DNA of 7,848 nucleotides, taken from positions 1 through 7,848 of the forward strand of contig DCXY01000017.1 in NCBI GenBank assembly GCA_002329155.1. Reading direction: 5' to 3'. Made by a program: the position numbers and the translations under genes. The notes below the pieces were generated by a model. That model had not been told where the DNA came from. It worked only from the letters and a program-made list of their open reading frames with translations, and ran no database searches. Below are positions 1 to 6,750 of the stretch, one piece after another. The DNA is from Stenotrophomonas sp. UBA2124. Lineage in GTDB: Bacteria; Pseudomonadota; Gammaproteobacteria; Xanthomonadales; Xanthomonadaceae. The stretch's first letter is position 1. Every line of letters begins with the position of its first letter.

Positions 1-935
1 TCGACCGCGAGCGCAACCGCGTTTCGCTGGGCCTGAAGCAGCTGGGCGAGGATCCGTGGGACAACATCGCACGTCGTTACCCGGCCAACAGCCGCGTGTT
101 CGGCAAGGTCTCCAACGTGACCGATTACGGCGCGTTCGTCGAGATCGAGCCGGGCGTGGAAGGCCTGGTGCACGTGTCCGAGATGGATTGGACCAACAAG
201 AACGTCAACCCGTCCAAGGTTGTGCAGGTCGGTGACGAAGTCGAAGTGATGGTGCTGGACGTCGACGAAGAGCGTCGCCGCATCTCGCTGGGCATGAAGC
301 AGGTTGCCGCCAATCCGTGGGAAACCTTTGCTGCCATCCACAAGAAGGGCGACAAGGTTGAAGGCCAGATCAAGTCGATCACCGACTTCGGCATCTTCAT
401 CGGCCTGGACGGTGGCATCGACGGTCTGGTGCACCTGTCGGACATCAGCTGGAACACCACCGGCGAAGACGTGGTCCGCAACTTCAAGAAGGGCGACACC
501 CTGGAAGCCGTCGTGCTGGCGGTCGATCCGGAGCGCGAGCGCATCTCGCTGGGCGTCAAGCAGCTTGAGCAGGATCCGTTCGGCCAGTACATGGCTGCCA
601 ACCCGAAGGGTTCCAAGGTTGAGGGCGTGGTGAAGGAAGTGGACGCCAAGGGCGCCACCATCGAGCTGGCTGACGGCATCGAGGGCTATGTTGCTGCCCG
701 CGATATCGCCAACGAGCGCGTTGACGACGCTACCCAGCACCTGAAGGTCGGCGACAAGGTCGAAGCCAAGTTCGTGGGCATGGACCGCAAGGGCCGTACC
801 CTGCAGCTGTCGATCAAGGCCAAGGACGATGCCGAAATGCGCGAAGTGCTGGAGGAATACCAGTCCGCGTCGGGCGGCACCACCCAGCTGGGCGCGCTGC
901 TGCGTGCACAGTTGAACGGCAACAAGTCCGAGTAA
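1..935 (+). CDS. rpsA: 30S ribosomal protein S1, 3' part (5' end outside window)
   Basis: Ribosomal protein S1 binds mRNA on the 30S subunit and helps start translation on weakly structured or SD-poor messages. The frame is open from base 3 and gives 310 residues before the TAA at 933-935. Family members are about 560 residues, so roughly the first 250 are missing. Visible in order: the tail of S1 domain 3 (fragment residues 1-13, ending VSLGLKQL), domain 4 (about 31-100), domain 5 (about 117-187), the more divergent domain 6 (about 204-273) and a short acidic/polar tail. Each full repeat shows the OB-fold S1 signature: V-x-G-x-V near the start, GAF/GIF, then GLVHVSE or GLVHLSD; domains 4 and 5 end in ISLGxKQ. 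A GTG at 96 inside the gene is not a real start because the repeat pattern continues upstream of it. The next gene is ihfB, a common gammaproteobacterial order, separated by a strong hairpin. Confidence 0.97.
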   Translation, partial: DRERNRVSLGLKQLGEDPWDNIARRYPANSRVFGKVSNVTDYGAFVEIEPGVEGLVHVSEMDWTNKNVNPSKVVQVGDEVEVMVLDVDEERRRISLGMKQVAANPWETFAAIHKKGDKVEGQIKSITDFGIFIGLDGGIDGLVHLSDISWNTTGEDVVRNFKKGDTLEAVVLAVDPERERISLGVKQLEQDPFGQYMAANPKGSKVEGVVKEVDAKGATIELADGIEGYVAARDIANERVDDATQHLKVGDKVEAKFVGMDRKGRTLQLSIKAKDDAEMREVLEEYQSASGGTTQLGALLRAQLNGNKSE

Positions 936-962
936 TCGGGCCGACGCAGTAGATGCAACTGG

Positions 963-990
963 GCGGCCCGGACTCTTGTCCGGGCCGCTT
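963..990 (+). terminator. hairpin between rpsA and ihfB, probable terminator or attenuator
   Basis: Bases 963-973 (gcggcccggac) pair perfectly with 978-988, giving an 11-bp GC-rich stem around a tctt loop, 27 nt after the rpsA stop. Only two T's follow directly, so this is a weak textbook intrinsic terminator. It could instead act as a 3' end protecting rpsA mRNA, or reduce read-through into ihfB, which begins 35 nt downstream. Confidence 0.6.
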
Positions 991-1023
991 CAGGGTTCAG
1001 ACCCAGCCTTTGTCGAGTACGCA

Positions 1024-1329
1024 ATGACCAAGTCCGAGTTGATCGAAATCCTCGCGCGCCACCAGGCGCACCTGAAGGCCGACGATGTTGATCTGGCTGT
1101 GAAGTCATTGCTGGAAATGATGGGTGGGTCGCTGGCCTCGGGTGATCGCATCGAGATCCGTGGTTTCGGCAGTTTTTCCCTGCATTACCGCCCGCCGCGC
1201 CTTGGCCGCAACCCGAAGACGGGTGAGTCGGTGGCGTTGCCGGGCAAGCATGTGCCGCATTTCAAGCCTGGCAAGGAACTGCGCGAGCGCGTCAGCCCCG
1301 TAGTGCCACTGGAAAGCGACCCGGCCTGA
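1024..1329 (+). CDS. ihfB: integration host factor beta subunit
   Basis: This is the beta chain of the IHF heterodimer, a nucleoid protein that binds specific sites in the minor groove and bends DNA sharply, affecting recombination, replication and transcription. The protein is 101 residues, normal for the family. N-terminal helices (residues 1-40) form the dimer body, followed by the signature IEIRGFGSF (43-51) and the beta-arm RNPKTG (62-67). Pro64, which intercalates into DNA in E. coli IHF, is present, as are Glu44 and Arg46, equivalents of E. coli sequence-reading residues. The ATG at 1024 is chosen because MTKSELIE is the standard N-terminus. An in-frame TTG at 976 would add 16 residues and lies inside the upstream hairpin. 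No strong Shine-Dalgarno is visible; only a weak gag-type stretch lies about 8 nt upstream. The 79-nt gap to lapA suggests a separate or partly separate unit. Confidence 0.96.
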   Translation: MTKSELIEILARHQAHLKADDVDLAVKSLLEMMGGSLASGDRIEIRGFGSFSLHYRPPRLGRNPKTGESVALPGKHVPHFKPGKELRERVSPVVPLESDPA

Positions 1330-1408
1330 GCCAGCAGGCGCTTTTTGCTGCGGACGCACGTGCGGATTCGGTAAGCTAGGGGCTCTTGTCATTGGAGCCG
1401 GCTGGCAC

Positions 1409-1711
1409 ATGAAGATCGTTCGTTTATTGATCCTGCTGGCGGTTCTGATTGGTGGGCTGGTGATTGGTTCGCTCAATTCGCAACCCATCCAGATCAGCCT
1501 TGCATTCTGGGAGCTGAAGACCACCTCCGGCATTGCCATCATCACCTCGCTGCTGCTCGGTGCTCTGGTGGGTGGCGGCATGGTGATGGCCGGCCTGGTC
1601 GTGCCGATGTACGCCAAGCTGCGGCGCGCCAACAAGGCTGCTTCCATACCGGTGGCTGGCAATACGCCATCTGCGGCACCGCAGACTCCTTCCCCCTTTG
1701 ATGGACGCTGA
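1409..1711 (+). CDS. lapA: LapA-domain inner-membrane protein (DUF1049)
   Basis: This small bitopic or hairpin inner-membrane protein belongs to the lipopolysaccharide assembly protein A family. In E. coli it is encoded next to LapB and co-purifies with the LPS synthesis and transport machinery; its exact biochemical role is not firm. The 100-residue product matches the family (about 100). Two hydrophobic segments are visible, residues about 4-21 and 41-66, joined by a loop with the family-typical NSQPIQISLAFWEL stretch. A basic patch follows (KLRRANK, 70-76), then a Pro/Ala/Thr-rich tail. The ATG at 1409 puts the first membrane helix right after a short MKIVR start. GGAG at 1394-1397, 11 nt upstream, is the only SD candidate. 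The gene ends 6 nt before lapB, so the pair is very probably co-transcribed and perhaps translationally coupled. Confidence 0.9.
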   Translation: MKIVRLLILLAVLIGGLVIGSLNSQPIQISLAFWELKTTSGIAIITSLLLGALVGGGMVMAGLVVPMYAKLRRANKAASIPVAGNTPSAAPQTPSPFDGR

Positions 1712-1717
1712 GCGAAG

Positions 1718-2896
1718 ATGGAATTCATCAGTGAGTGGTTCTGGTTTTTCCTGTTCCTGCCGATCGCGGCGCTGAGTGGCTGGGTGATTGGCCGTCGTGG
1801 CGGCCAGCGGCACAGCGAGAACCAGGTAAGCCGGCTCTCCAGCACCTATTTCCGTGGCCTGAACTACCTGCTCAACGAGCAGCCGGACAAGGCCATCGAG
1901 CTGTTCCTGCATATCGCCGAGCTGGACAAGGAAACCTTCGAGACGCAGGTGGCGTTGGGCCACCTGTTCCGCCGTCGCGGAGAGGTGGACCGCGCCATTC
2001 GCCTGCACCAGGGTCTGGTGAACCGCAATGACCTGAGTGACGCGCAGCGCGTGCAGGCCTTGCTGGCGCTGGGCGAGGACTATATGAAGTCGGGCCTGCT
2101 GGACCGCGCCGAAACCGTGTTCACCGACCTGGCCAAGCTTGACCAGCGTGCCCCGCAGGCGCTCAAGCACCTGATCGGCATCTACCAGGCCGAGCGTGAT
2201 TGGGAAAAGGCCATCGACAACGCGCGTCGTTACGAAGAAGTCACCGACGAGCCGATGGGCAAGCTGATCGGCCAGTTCGAGTGCGAGCTGGCCGAACGCT
2301 ACCGCGCTGCCGGCCGTCTGGATGATGCGCGTGCGGCGATAACCCGTGCCAACGCTGCCGATGCGATGAGCGTGCGCGCCGGCATCATAGAAGGCCGTCT
2401 GGAAAGTGATTTCGGCAATGACGAGGCAGCGGTGCGTGCGTTCGAGCGCGCCGCGCGCAATGACCCCGACTATCTGCCGGAAATCCTGCCGCAGTTGCTG
2501 AAGAACTACCGCAACGTGGGTGATATTGCGGGGGCGCGTGCGTTCCTGGCCGAGATGACCGAGCACTACCGCGGCATCGCGCCGGTGCTGGCGCTGACCC
2601 GCCTGATGGAAGAGCAGGAAGGCACCGCCCCGGCGCGAGCCTATCTGGGCCGTCAGCTGAAGGATCGCCCGTCGGTGCGAGGTGAGTCGGCGCTGATCGA
2701 TCTGACGCTGGCAGAGGGGGCCGATCCGGTCGCCACCCTGCAGGATCTGAAGCACATCACCGACCAGCTGCTGGTGCGCAACCCGGCGTACCGCTGCACG
2801 CGCTGCGGCTTCGGTGCGCGGACCCATCATTGGCAGTGCCCGAGCTGCAAGGAATGGGGCACGGTCAAGCCGCTGTTGAACTTCGCGGTGCTCTGA
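1718..2896 (+). CDS. lapB: lipopolysaccharide assembly protein LapB (YciM)
   Basis: LapB is a membrane-anchored cytoplasmic adaptor that presents LpxC to the FtsH protease and so limits lipid A synthesis; in E. coli its activity is opposed by the periplasm-facing protein YejM. The product is 392 residues (E. coli about 389). Visible are one N-terminal membrane anchor (residues about 7-24) followed by GRRGGQ, a long helical TPR region (about 40-340, with repeat-like blocks such as GLLDRAETVFTDLAKLD and ERDWEKAIDNARRYEE), and a C-terminal rubredoxin-type zinc module with Cys360, Cys363, Cys374 and Cys377 (CTRC...CPSC). All four metal ligands are intact and the ending WGTVKPL is typical. It starts 6 nt after lapA and is followed 3 nt later by the glycosyl-1-phosphate transferase gene. 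This places LPS quality control in one transcript with glycan initiation. Confidence 0.95.
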   Translation: MEFISEWFWFFLFLPIAALSGWVIGRRGGQRHSENQVSRLSSTYFRGLNYLLNEQPDKAIELFLHIAELDKETFETQVALGHLFRRRGEVDRAIRLHQGLVNRNDLSDAQRVQALLALGEDYMKSGLLDRAETVFTDLAKLDQRAPQALKHLIGIYQAERDWEKAIDNARRYEEVTDEPMGKLIGQFECELAERYRAAGRLDDARAAITRANAADAMSVRAGIIEGRLESDFGNDEAAVRAFERAARNDPDYLPEILPQLLKNYRNVGDIAGARAFLAEMTEHYRGIAPVLALTRLMEEQEGTAPARAYLGRQLKDRPSVRGESALIDLTLAEGADPVATLQDLKHITDQLLVRNPAYRCTRCGFGARTHHWQCPSCKEWGTVKPLLNFAVL

Positions 2897-2899
2897 GCC

Positions 2900-3874
2900 G
2901 TGCCAACGCACTATCTGTGGTTGCCGCTGGCCACCTTCTGCGTGGCCGTGTTGGCCACCTGGGCGGCGATCCACTACGCCATCCGGCGCCAGCTGATCGA
3001 CCAGCCGGGTGAGCGCCGCAGCCATTCGGTATCGACACCGCGTGGTGGTGGCATTGGCATCGTCGTTTCGCAGCTGTTTGCCTGTGGCGTACTGGCGCTG
3101 CTGTATCCGGCATTCGCGGCCGGTCTGGCAGTTTTCGCACTCGGCCTGTTGATGGTGGCGGGCATCGGCTGGTGGGATGACCATCGCCCGCTGCCTGCAC
3201 TGCCGCGCCTGCTGGTGCATCTGCTGGCGGCGCTGCTGCTGGGGCTGCTGGTGTGGCAGGCGAGCCATGACCCGCTCAAGGCCGTGATCTGCGTGGTGCT
3301 TGGCGTGTCGCTGATCAACATCTGGAACTTCATGGATGGCATCAACGGGCTGGCAAGCAGCCAGGCCATCCTGGTGGGGGTAGGGGCGGCGGTGCTGCTG
3401 CCTGGGTCTTACGCTCTGGCGGGGCTGGTGATCGCGGCCGGTTGTCTTGGCTTTCTACCCTTCAATTTCCCTCGGGCCCGCATATTCATGGGGGATGTGG
3501 GTAGCGGGGCGCTGGGCTACCTGATGGCCGGCCTGCTGGCCCTGGGCCTGGTTGTCACCGATCTGGCCCTGCCGCTGTGGCTGATGCTGCCCTCGGTCTT
3601 CCTGATTGATGCGGGTTTCACTCTGTTGTCACGCATGCTGAAGGGTGAGCGGTGGATGCAGCCGCATACCCAGCATGTGTATCAAATGTTAGTGAAACGT
3701 GAATGGAGTCACGCTGTTGTTACTACCTGTTACGCGTTCTTTACTCTCGGGGCAATTACACTTGCGACGCTGTTTTCAGGGCTTTCCCCAGACTGGGGAT
3801 GGGTAGGGGGCGTGGTCTGGATGGTAGTTGGTACAGGCACCTGGATCTTCCTGCGCATGCATCTCATCAAATAA
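2900..3874 (+). CDS. WecA/WbpL/MraY-family polyprenyl-phosphate glycosyl-1-phosphate transferase
   Basis: This integral membrane enzyme transfers a HexNAc-1-phosphate from a UDP-sugar to undecaprenyl phosphate, the first step of O-antigen or related glycan assembly. The 324-residue product is strongly hydrophobic, with about ten likely membrane segments. Family motifs are all visible: TPRGGGIGI (47-54), the Asp pair D93-D94 in GWWDDH, the NxxNFxDGINGLA motif (N140, N143, D146), GDVGS (198-202) and the terminal HxxHVYQ (H256, H259). The last fits the HxxH lipid-carrier/sugar-recognition loop of WecA-like enzymes. The start is a GTG only 3 nt after the lapB stop, with no good SD of its own, so translational coupling to lapB is likely; no ATG gives a sensible alternative. 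Base use changes sharply near 3670, inside the codons after HxxH. The neighbouring dehydratase suggests a WbpL-like sugar (FucNAc or QuiNAc type) rather than WecA's GlcNAc, but the substrate is inference. Confidence 0.9.
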   Translation: MPTHYLWLPLATFCVAVLATWAAIHYAIRRQLIDQPGERRSHSVSTPRGGGIGIVVSQLFACGVLALLYPAFAAGLAVFALGLLMVAGIGWWDDHRPLPALPRLLVHLLAALLLGLLVWQASHDPLKAVICVVLGVSLINIWNFMDGINGLASSQAILVGVGAAVLLPGSYALAGLVIAAGCLGFLPFNFPRARIFMGDVGSGALGYLMAGLLALGLVVTDLALPLWLMLPSVFLIDAGFTLLSRMLKGERWMQPHTQHVYQMLVKREWSHAVVTTCYAFFTLGAITLATLFSGLSPDWGWVGGVVWMVVGTGTWIFLRMHLIK

Positions 3875-4320
3875 GGACGAGAACGGACATGGCCTCTTGG
3901 CGCGAGCGATTTACTGGCGGCGGCCTGCGATATGCGGTGATGCTGCACGACTTGGTCGTGGTATGGGCATGCTGGCAGCTACTGTTCTTAGCCCGCTATG
4001 CGCTGCTGGACAATGCGCCATCGCTACAGCTTTTCTCTCGCGACATTGCCATCGTGCTGGTGCTCCAAGCATTGGCATTCTGGAATGTAGGTCTTTATCG
4101 CGGCCTCTGGCGATTTGCCAGCGTTGCTGACCTCGTCAACATCTTCAAGGCCAGCTTCATCGGCCTAGTCGCCATTGTCATCATCTTCTCTTATCGGCGC
4201 CTTGAGGGTATTCCTATCTCCGTGCTGGTGGTCTATCCCTTCGCGCTCGCAGCGTTGCTGGGGACGCCACGCCTGCTTTATCGTGCATGGAAGGATTACC
4301 AAAGCGTGCAGTCCGACGCT
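3661..4320. other. low-GC tract spanning end of transferase gene and start of dehydratase gene
   Basis: A hand count gives about 55% GC over these 660 bases, and only 57/120 (about 48%) in 3661-3780. The 120 bases at 4321-4440 return to about 66%, and 3541-3600 is about 67%. The drop is sharp at its left edge, within the last 70 codons of the transferase gene. It fits a recombination or replacement junction, though membrane-segment codon bias could contribute. Confidence 0.55.
3873..3877 (+). promoter_or_regulatory. ribosome binding site that fixes the dehydratase start
   Basis: The AAGGA overlaps the TAA stop of the transferase gene and sits 11 nt before the ATG at 3889; a second short cgga lies closer. 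This supports the start at 3889 rather than the in-frame TTG at 3703, which would add 62 implausible residues overlapping the transferase gene. Confidence 0.6.
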
Positions 4321-5802
4321 CGCGCCCGGCGTGTGCTCGTGCTCGGCGCAGGTCAGGCGGCTGAATCACTGATAAAGGACCTGCGTCGTTCCGGCGATTA
4401 CGAGCCGGTGGGCCTGTTGGATGACTCCCCGCACCTGCAAGGTGCGAAGCTGCACGGCTGCCCGATCCTCGGTAATCTTGACGAAGTAGTCTCTGTCGCA
4501 AAGGAAGTCGATGCCAAGCTACTCGTCATCGCCATTCCCACACTCGACGCGGCCGGTATGCAGCGGGTGGTGGGCCTGTGCGAGCGCACCGGCTTGCCAT
4601 TCCGCACGGTCCCCAGGCTGCATGATGTGCTTGAAGGCAATACGCTGCCGGGCCAGCTGAAGGAAGTGGCGATCGAGGACCTGCTGGGGCGCAAGCCGAT
4701 TCTTCCCGATTGGGAGCTGTTGCGCGGATGGCTGCGTGGCCGCACGGTGCTGGTCACCGGTGGCGGTGGTTCGATCGGTTCGGAGCTCTGCCGGCAGTGC
4801 GCGCGTCACGGTATCGCCCGCATTGTGGTGCTGGAAATCAGCGAGCTGCTGATGATCAATATCCAGGCCGAGTTGCGTCGCAATTTCCCCGATCTGGATG
4901 TACAGGGCGTACTTGGTGACTGTGGTGACTCGGCTGTCATCCGCCATGCCTTGGAGAAGCACCGCCCCGATACCGTTTTCCACGCGGCTGCCTACAAACA
5001 GGTGCCGCTGCTGGAAGATCAGCTACGCGAAGCGGTCCGGAACAACACTCTGGCCACCGAATGCGTGGCCACTGCGTGCGTGGAACACAGGGTGGAGAAT
5101 TTCGTCTTCATCTCCACCGACAAGGCGGTGGACCCGGCCAATGCGCTGGGGGCGACCAAGCGCTATGCGGAGATGATTTGCCAGAGCCTCAACAAGCGCA
5201 CTTCTTCAACCCGATTTGTGACGGTGCGATTCGGTAACGTGCTGGGTTCAGTGGGTAGTGTGGTCCCCTTCTTCCGCGAACAGATCCGCAAGGGTGGGCC
5301 GGTGACCGTAACCCATCCGGAAGTGAGCCGCTATTTCATGACGATTCCGGAAGCCTGTCTGTTGATCCTGCAGGCGGCCGCCTCCTCATCGCGTGGCGCC
5401 ATCTACATGCTGGATATGGGAGAGCCGGTACTGATCCGTGATTTGGCTGAGCAGATGATCCGCTTGGCGGGCAAGGTGCCTGGCGTGGACATCCCCATCG
5501 TTTACACCGGTCTGCGGGCGGGCGAAAAGCTGCACGAGAGTCTGTTCTACGCGGATGAGAACTGCCACCCGACCTCACACCCGAAGGTGATGGAAGCTGG
5601 TGTGCGTGAGTTCTCGCCGGACATGGTGCTGGGCAATGTGACGGCGTTACGGAAGGCTGCTGTGGCGTATGACGTCGATGGTATGCGTGAAATCCTTTTC
5701 AACACGATTCCTGAATTCCAGCCAGTCAGCCAACAGGATTCTTACAATGCATCGGCGAAAATCGTGCCGTTTCCCACTAGAGAAGCTGGAAGGATGCATT
5801 GA
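3889..5802 (+). CDS. WbpM/CapD-type membrane-anchored UDP-HexNAc 4,6-dehydratase
   Basis: Large members of this SDR family convert UDP-GlcNAc to its 4-keto-6-deoxy form, a precursor of FucNAc, QuiNAc and related O-antigen sugars. The 637-residue product has the full architecture. Four N-terminal membrane helices lie at about 15-40, 52-70, 86-103 and 109-127. A first Rossmann-like domain (about 147-250) carries GAGQAA at 153-158. The catalytic SDR domain starts near 285 with TGGGGSIGSE (290-299), then HAAAYKQVPLLE (365-376), NN at 385-386, STDKAV (409-414) and GATKR (421-425). Ser409 and Lys424 fit the catalytic Ser and Lys. The position expected to hold Met (WbpM type) or Tyr (short PseB type) is Leu420. 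The start follows the transferase stop by 14 nt with an AAGGA. The stop shares one base with the galU ATG. Both gene ends are AT-richer than the middle. Specific product (FucNAc versus QuiNAc line) cannot be told from sequence alone. Confidence 0.9.
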   Translation: MASWRERFTGGGLRYAVMLHDLVVVWACWQLLFLARYALLDNAPSLQLFSRDIAIVLVLQALAFWNVGLYRGLWRFASVADLVNIFKASFIGLVAIVIIFSYRRLEGIPISVLVVYPFALAALLGTPRLLYRAWKDYQSVQSDARARRVLVLGAGQAAESLIKDLRRSGDYEPVGLLDDSPHLQGAKLHGCPILGNLDEVVSVAKEVDAKLLVIAIPTLDAAGMQRVVGLCERTGLPFRTVPRLHDVLEGNTLPGQLKEVAIEDLLGRKPILPDWELLRGWLRGRTVLVTGGGGSIGSELCRQCARHGIARIVVLEISELLMINIQAELRRNFPDLDVQGVLGDCGDSAVIRHALEKHRPDTVFHAAAYKQVPLLEDQLREAVRNNTLATECVATACVEHRVENFVFISTDKAVDPANALGATKRYAEMICQSLNKRTSSTRFVTVRFGNVLGSVGSVVPFFREQIRKGGPVTVTHPEVSRYFMTIPEACLLILQAAASSSRGAIYMLDMGEPVLIRDLAEQMIRLAGKVPGVDIPIVYTGLRAGEKLHESLFYADENCHPTSHPKVMEAGVREFSPDMVLGNVTALRKAAVAYDVDGMREILFNTIPEFQPVSQQDSYNASAKIVPFPTREAGRMH

Positions 5803-5820
5803 TGGGTGCCCGAATCAGAA
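5641..5820. other. low-GC tract at end of dehydratase gene
   Basis: A hand count gives 90 G+C in these 180 bases (50%), with 27/60 in 5701-5760, against about 65% in 5821-5880. The change back to normal composition falls within the first few codons of galU. With the tract at 3661-4320 it brackets the dehydratase gene with atypical DNA. The encoded C-terminal tail (about residues 610-637) carries no recognisable motif. Confidence 0.5.
5788..5793 (+). promoter_or_regulatory. strong galU ribosome binding site inside the dehydratase gene
   Basis: GGAAGG ends 8 nt before the ATG at 5802 and lies within the last codons of the upstream gene. It is the best Shine-Dalgarno in the operon and selects the ATG at 5802 over the in-frame TTG at 5799. 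Confidence 0.7.
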
Positions 5821-6680
5821 AAGCCGTTTTTCCCGTTGCTGGCCTTGGCACGCGCTTCCTGCCCGCCACCAAGACGGTGCCCAAGGAAATGCTGCCGATC
5901 ATCGATCGGCCATTGATCCAGTACGCGGTTGACGAGGCCATCGAGGCCGGCTGCGATACGCTGATTTTCATCACCAACCGCTACAAGCATGCGGTGGCGG
6001 ATTATTTCGACAAGGCCTACGAGCTCGAGCAGAAGCTGGAGCGTGCGGGCAAGCAGGAACAGCTTGAGCTGATCCGCCATGTGCTGCCCAAGGGTGTGCG
6101 AGCGGTGTTCGTGACCCAGACCGAAGCGCTGGGGTTGGGGCATGCGGTGCTGTGTGCCAAGGCCATCGTGGGTAACGAACCTTTCGCGGTGCTGCTGCCG
6201 GATGACCTGATCTGGAACCGGGGTGATGGCGCACTCAAGCAGATGGCCGACCTCAACGAGGCCAGCGGCGCCAGCGTGATCGCGGTGGAGGATGTACCGC
6301 ACGAGAAGACCGGCAGTTACGGCATCGTGGCGACGGACAAGTTCGATGGGCGCAAGGGGCATATCACCCAGATCGTCGAGAAGCCCAAGCCGGAGGACGC
6401 GCCGAGCGACCTGGCGGTGGTGGGGCGTTATGTGCTCAGTCCGAAGATCTTCGAGCTGCTGGAGGCGACCGGTACCGGCGCCGGTGGCGAGATCCAGCTG
6501 ACCGACGCCATCGCGCAGCTGCTCAAGACGGAGCAGGTGGACGCTTATCGCTTCGAGGGCACGCGTTTCGACTGCGGCACGCACCTGGGGTTGGTCGAGG
6601 CGACCATCCGTTTCGCGCTGGAGAACGACAAGCTGGCCAAGCCCGCGCGCGAAGTGATGCAGCGGATGCTCGCGGAGTAA
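5802..6680 (+). CDS. galU: UTP--glucose-1-phosphate uridylyltransferase
   Basis: GalU makes UDP-glucose from UTP and glucose-1-phosphate in the cytoplasm, feeding LPS core, exopolysaccharide, and (through other enzymes) UDP-galactose and UDP-glucuronate. The 292-residue product matches bacterial GalU (about 290-300). The nucleotidyltransferase signature is present at the N-terminus: AGLGTRFLPATK (13-24) and PKEMLP (27-32). Further marks are GLGHA (111-115), LLPDD (131-135; the Asp pair sits where the Mg/sugar site is expected), VEKPKP (192-197) and GEIQLTDAI (229-237). The ATG at 5802 overlaps the dehydratase TGA by one base and has a good SD. It is the last gene of the lapA-galU run and is followed by a hairpin and an intrinsic terminator. 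Codon use is normal for the window, unlike the end of the gene before it. Confidence 0.96.
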   Translation: MGARIRKAVFPVAGLGTRFLPATKTVPKEMLPIIDRPLIQYAVDEAIEAGCDTLIFITNRYKHAVADYFDKAYELEQKLERAGKQEQLELIRHVLPKGVRAVFVTQTEALGLGHAVLCAKAIVGNEPFAVLLPDDLIWNRGDGALKQMADLNEASGASVIAVEDVPHEKTGSYGIVATDKFDGRKGHITQIVEKPKPEDAPSDLAVVGRYVLSPKIFELLEATGTGAGGEIQLTDAIAQLLKTEQVDAYRFEGTRFDCGTHLGLVEATIRFALENDKLAKPAREVMQRMLAE

Positions 6681-6682
6681 GC

Positions 6683-6711
6683 GGCGGGCTTGGCGGTTGC
6701 CGCCAGCCGCC
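6683..6711 (+). other. GC-rich hairpin directly after galU
   Basis: Two nested stems are visible: ggcgg 6683-6687 with ccgcc 6707-6711, and tggcgg 6691-6696 with ccgcca 6700-6705 around a ttg loop. No T-run follows, so it is more likely an mRNA 3'-end structure or part of a compound terminator than a terminator alone. Confidence 0.4.
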
Positions 6712-6719
6712 TGCATGAG

Positions 6720-6750
6720 AAGGGCAGCCCATGGCTGCCCTTTCTGCTTT
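6720..6750 (+). terminator. intrinsic terminator of the lapA-galU operon
   Basis: aagggcagcc at 6720-6729 pairs fully with 6733-6742 around a cat loop (10 bp). A T-rich tail, ttctgcttt, runs to 6750. It lies 40 nt after the galU stop and ends exactly where the REP pair begins. Confidence 0.75.

Noticed and set aside
1330..1408. Possible terminator, promoter or operator between ihfB and lapA
   Set aside because: Seen: a 5-bp stem cagca/tgctg with a T-rich loop (1332-1350), a 10-bp palindrome cgcacgtgcg (1355-1364), a weak taagct box at 1372, and a ggctc/gagcc stem (1381-1399) that could cover the lapA GGAG. Each is too weak or short to call, although a promoter for the lapA operon somewhere here is plausible.
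1424..3268. 614-codon open frame on the - strand opposite lapA, lapB and the transferase gene
   Set aside because: The translation is rich in Arg, Gln and His with no recognisable motif, as expected for the mirror frame of GC-rich genes; the + strand genes here have clear family motifs.
3703..3888. 62-residue N-terminal extension of the dehydratase from a TTG at 3703
   Set aside because: It would overlap the transferase gene by about 170 bases, encodes a Cys/Arg-rich stretch unlike the family N-terminus, and the ATG at 3889 has an SD and places the first membrane helix normally.
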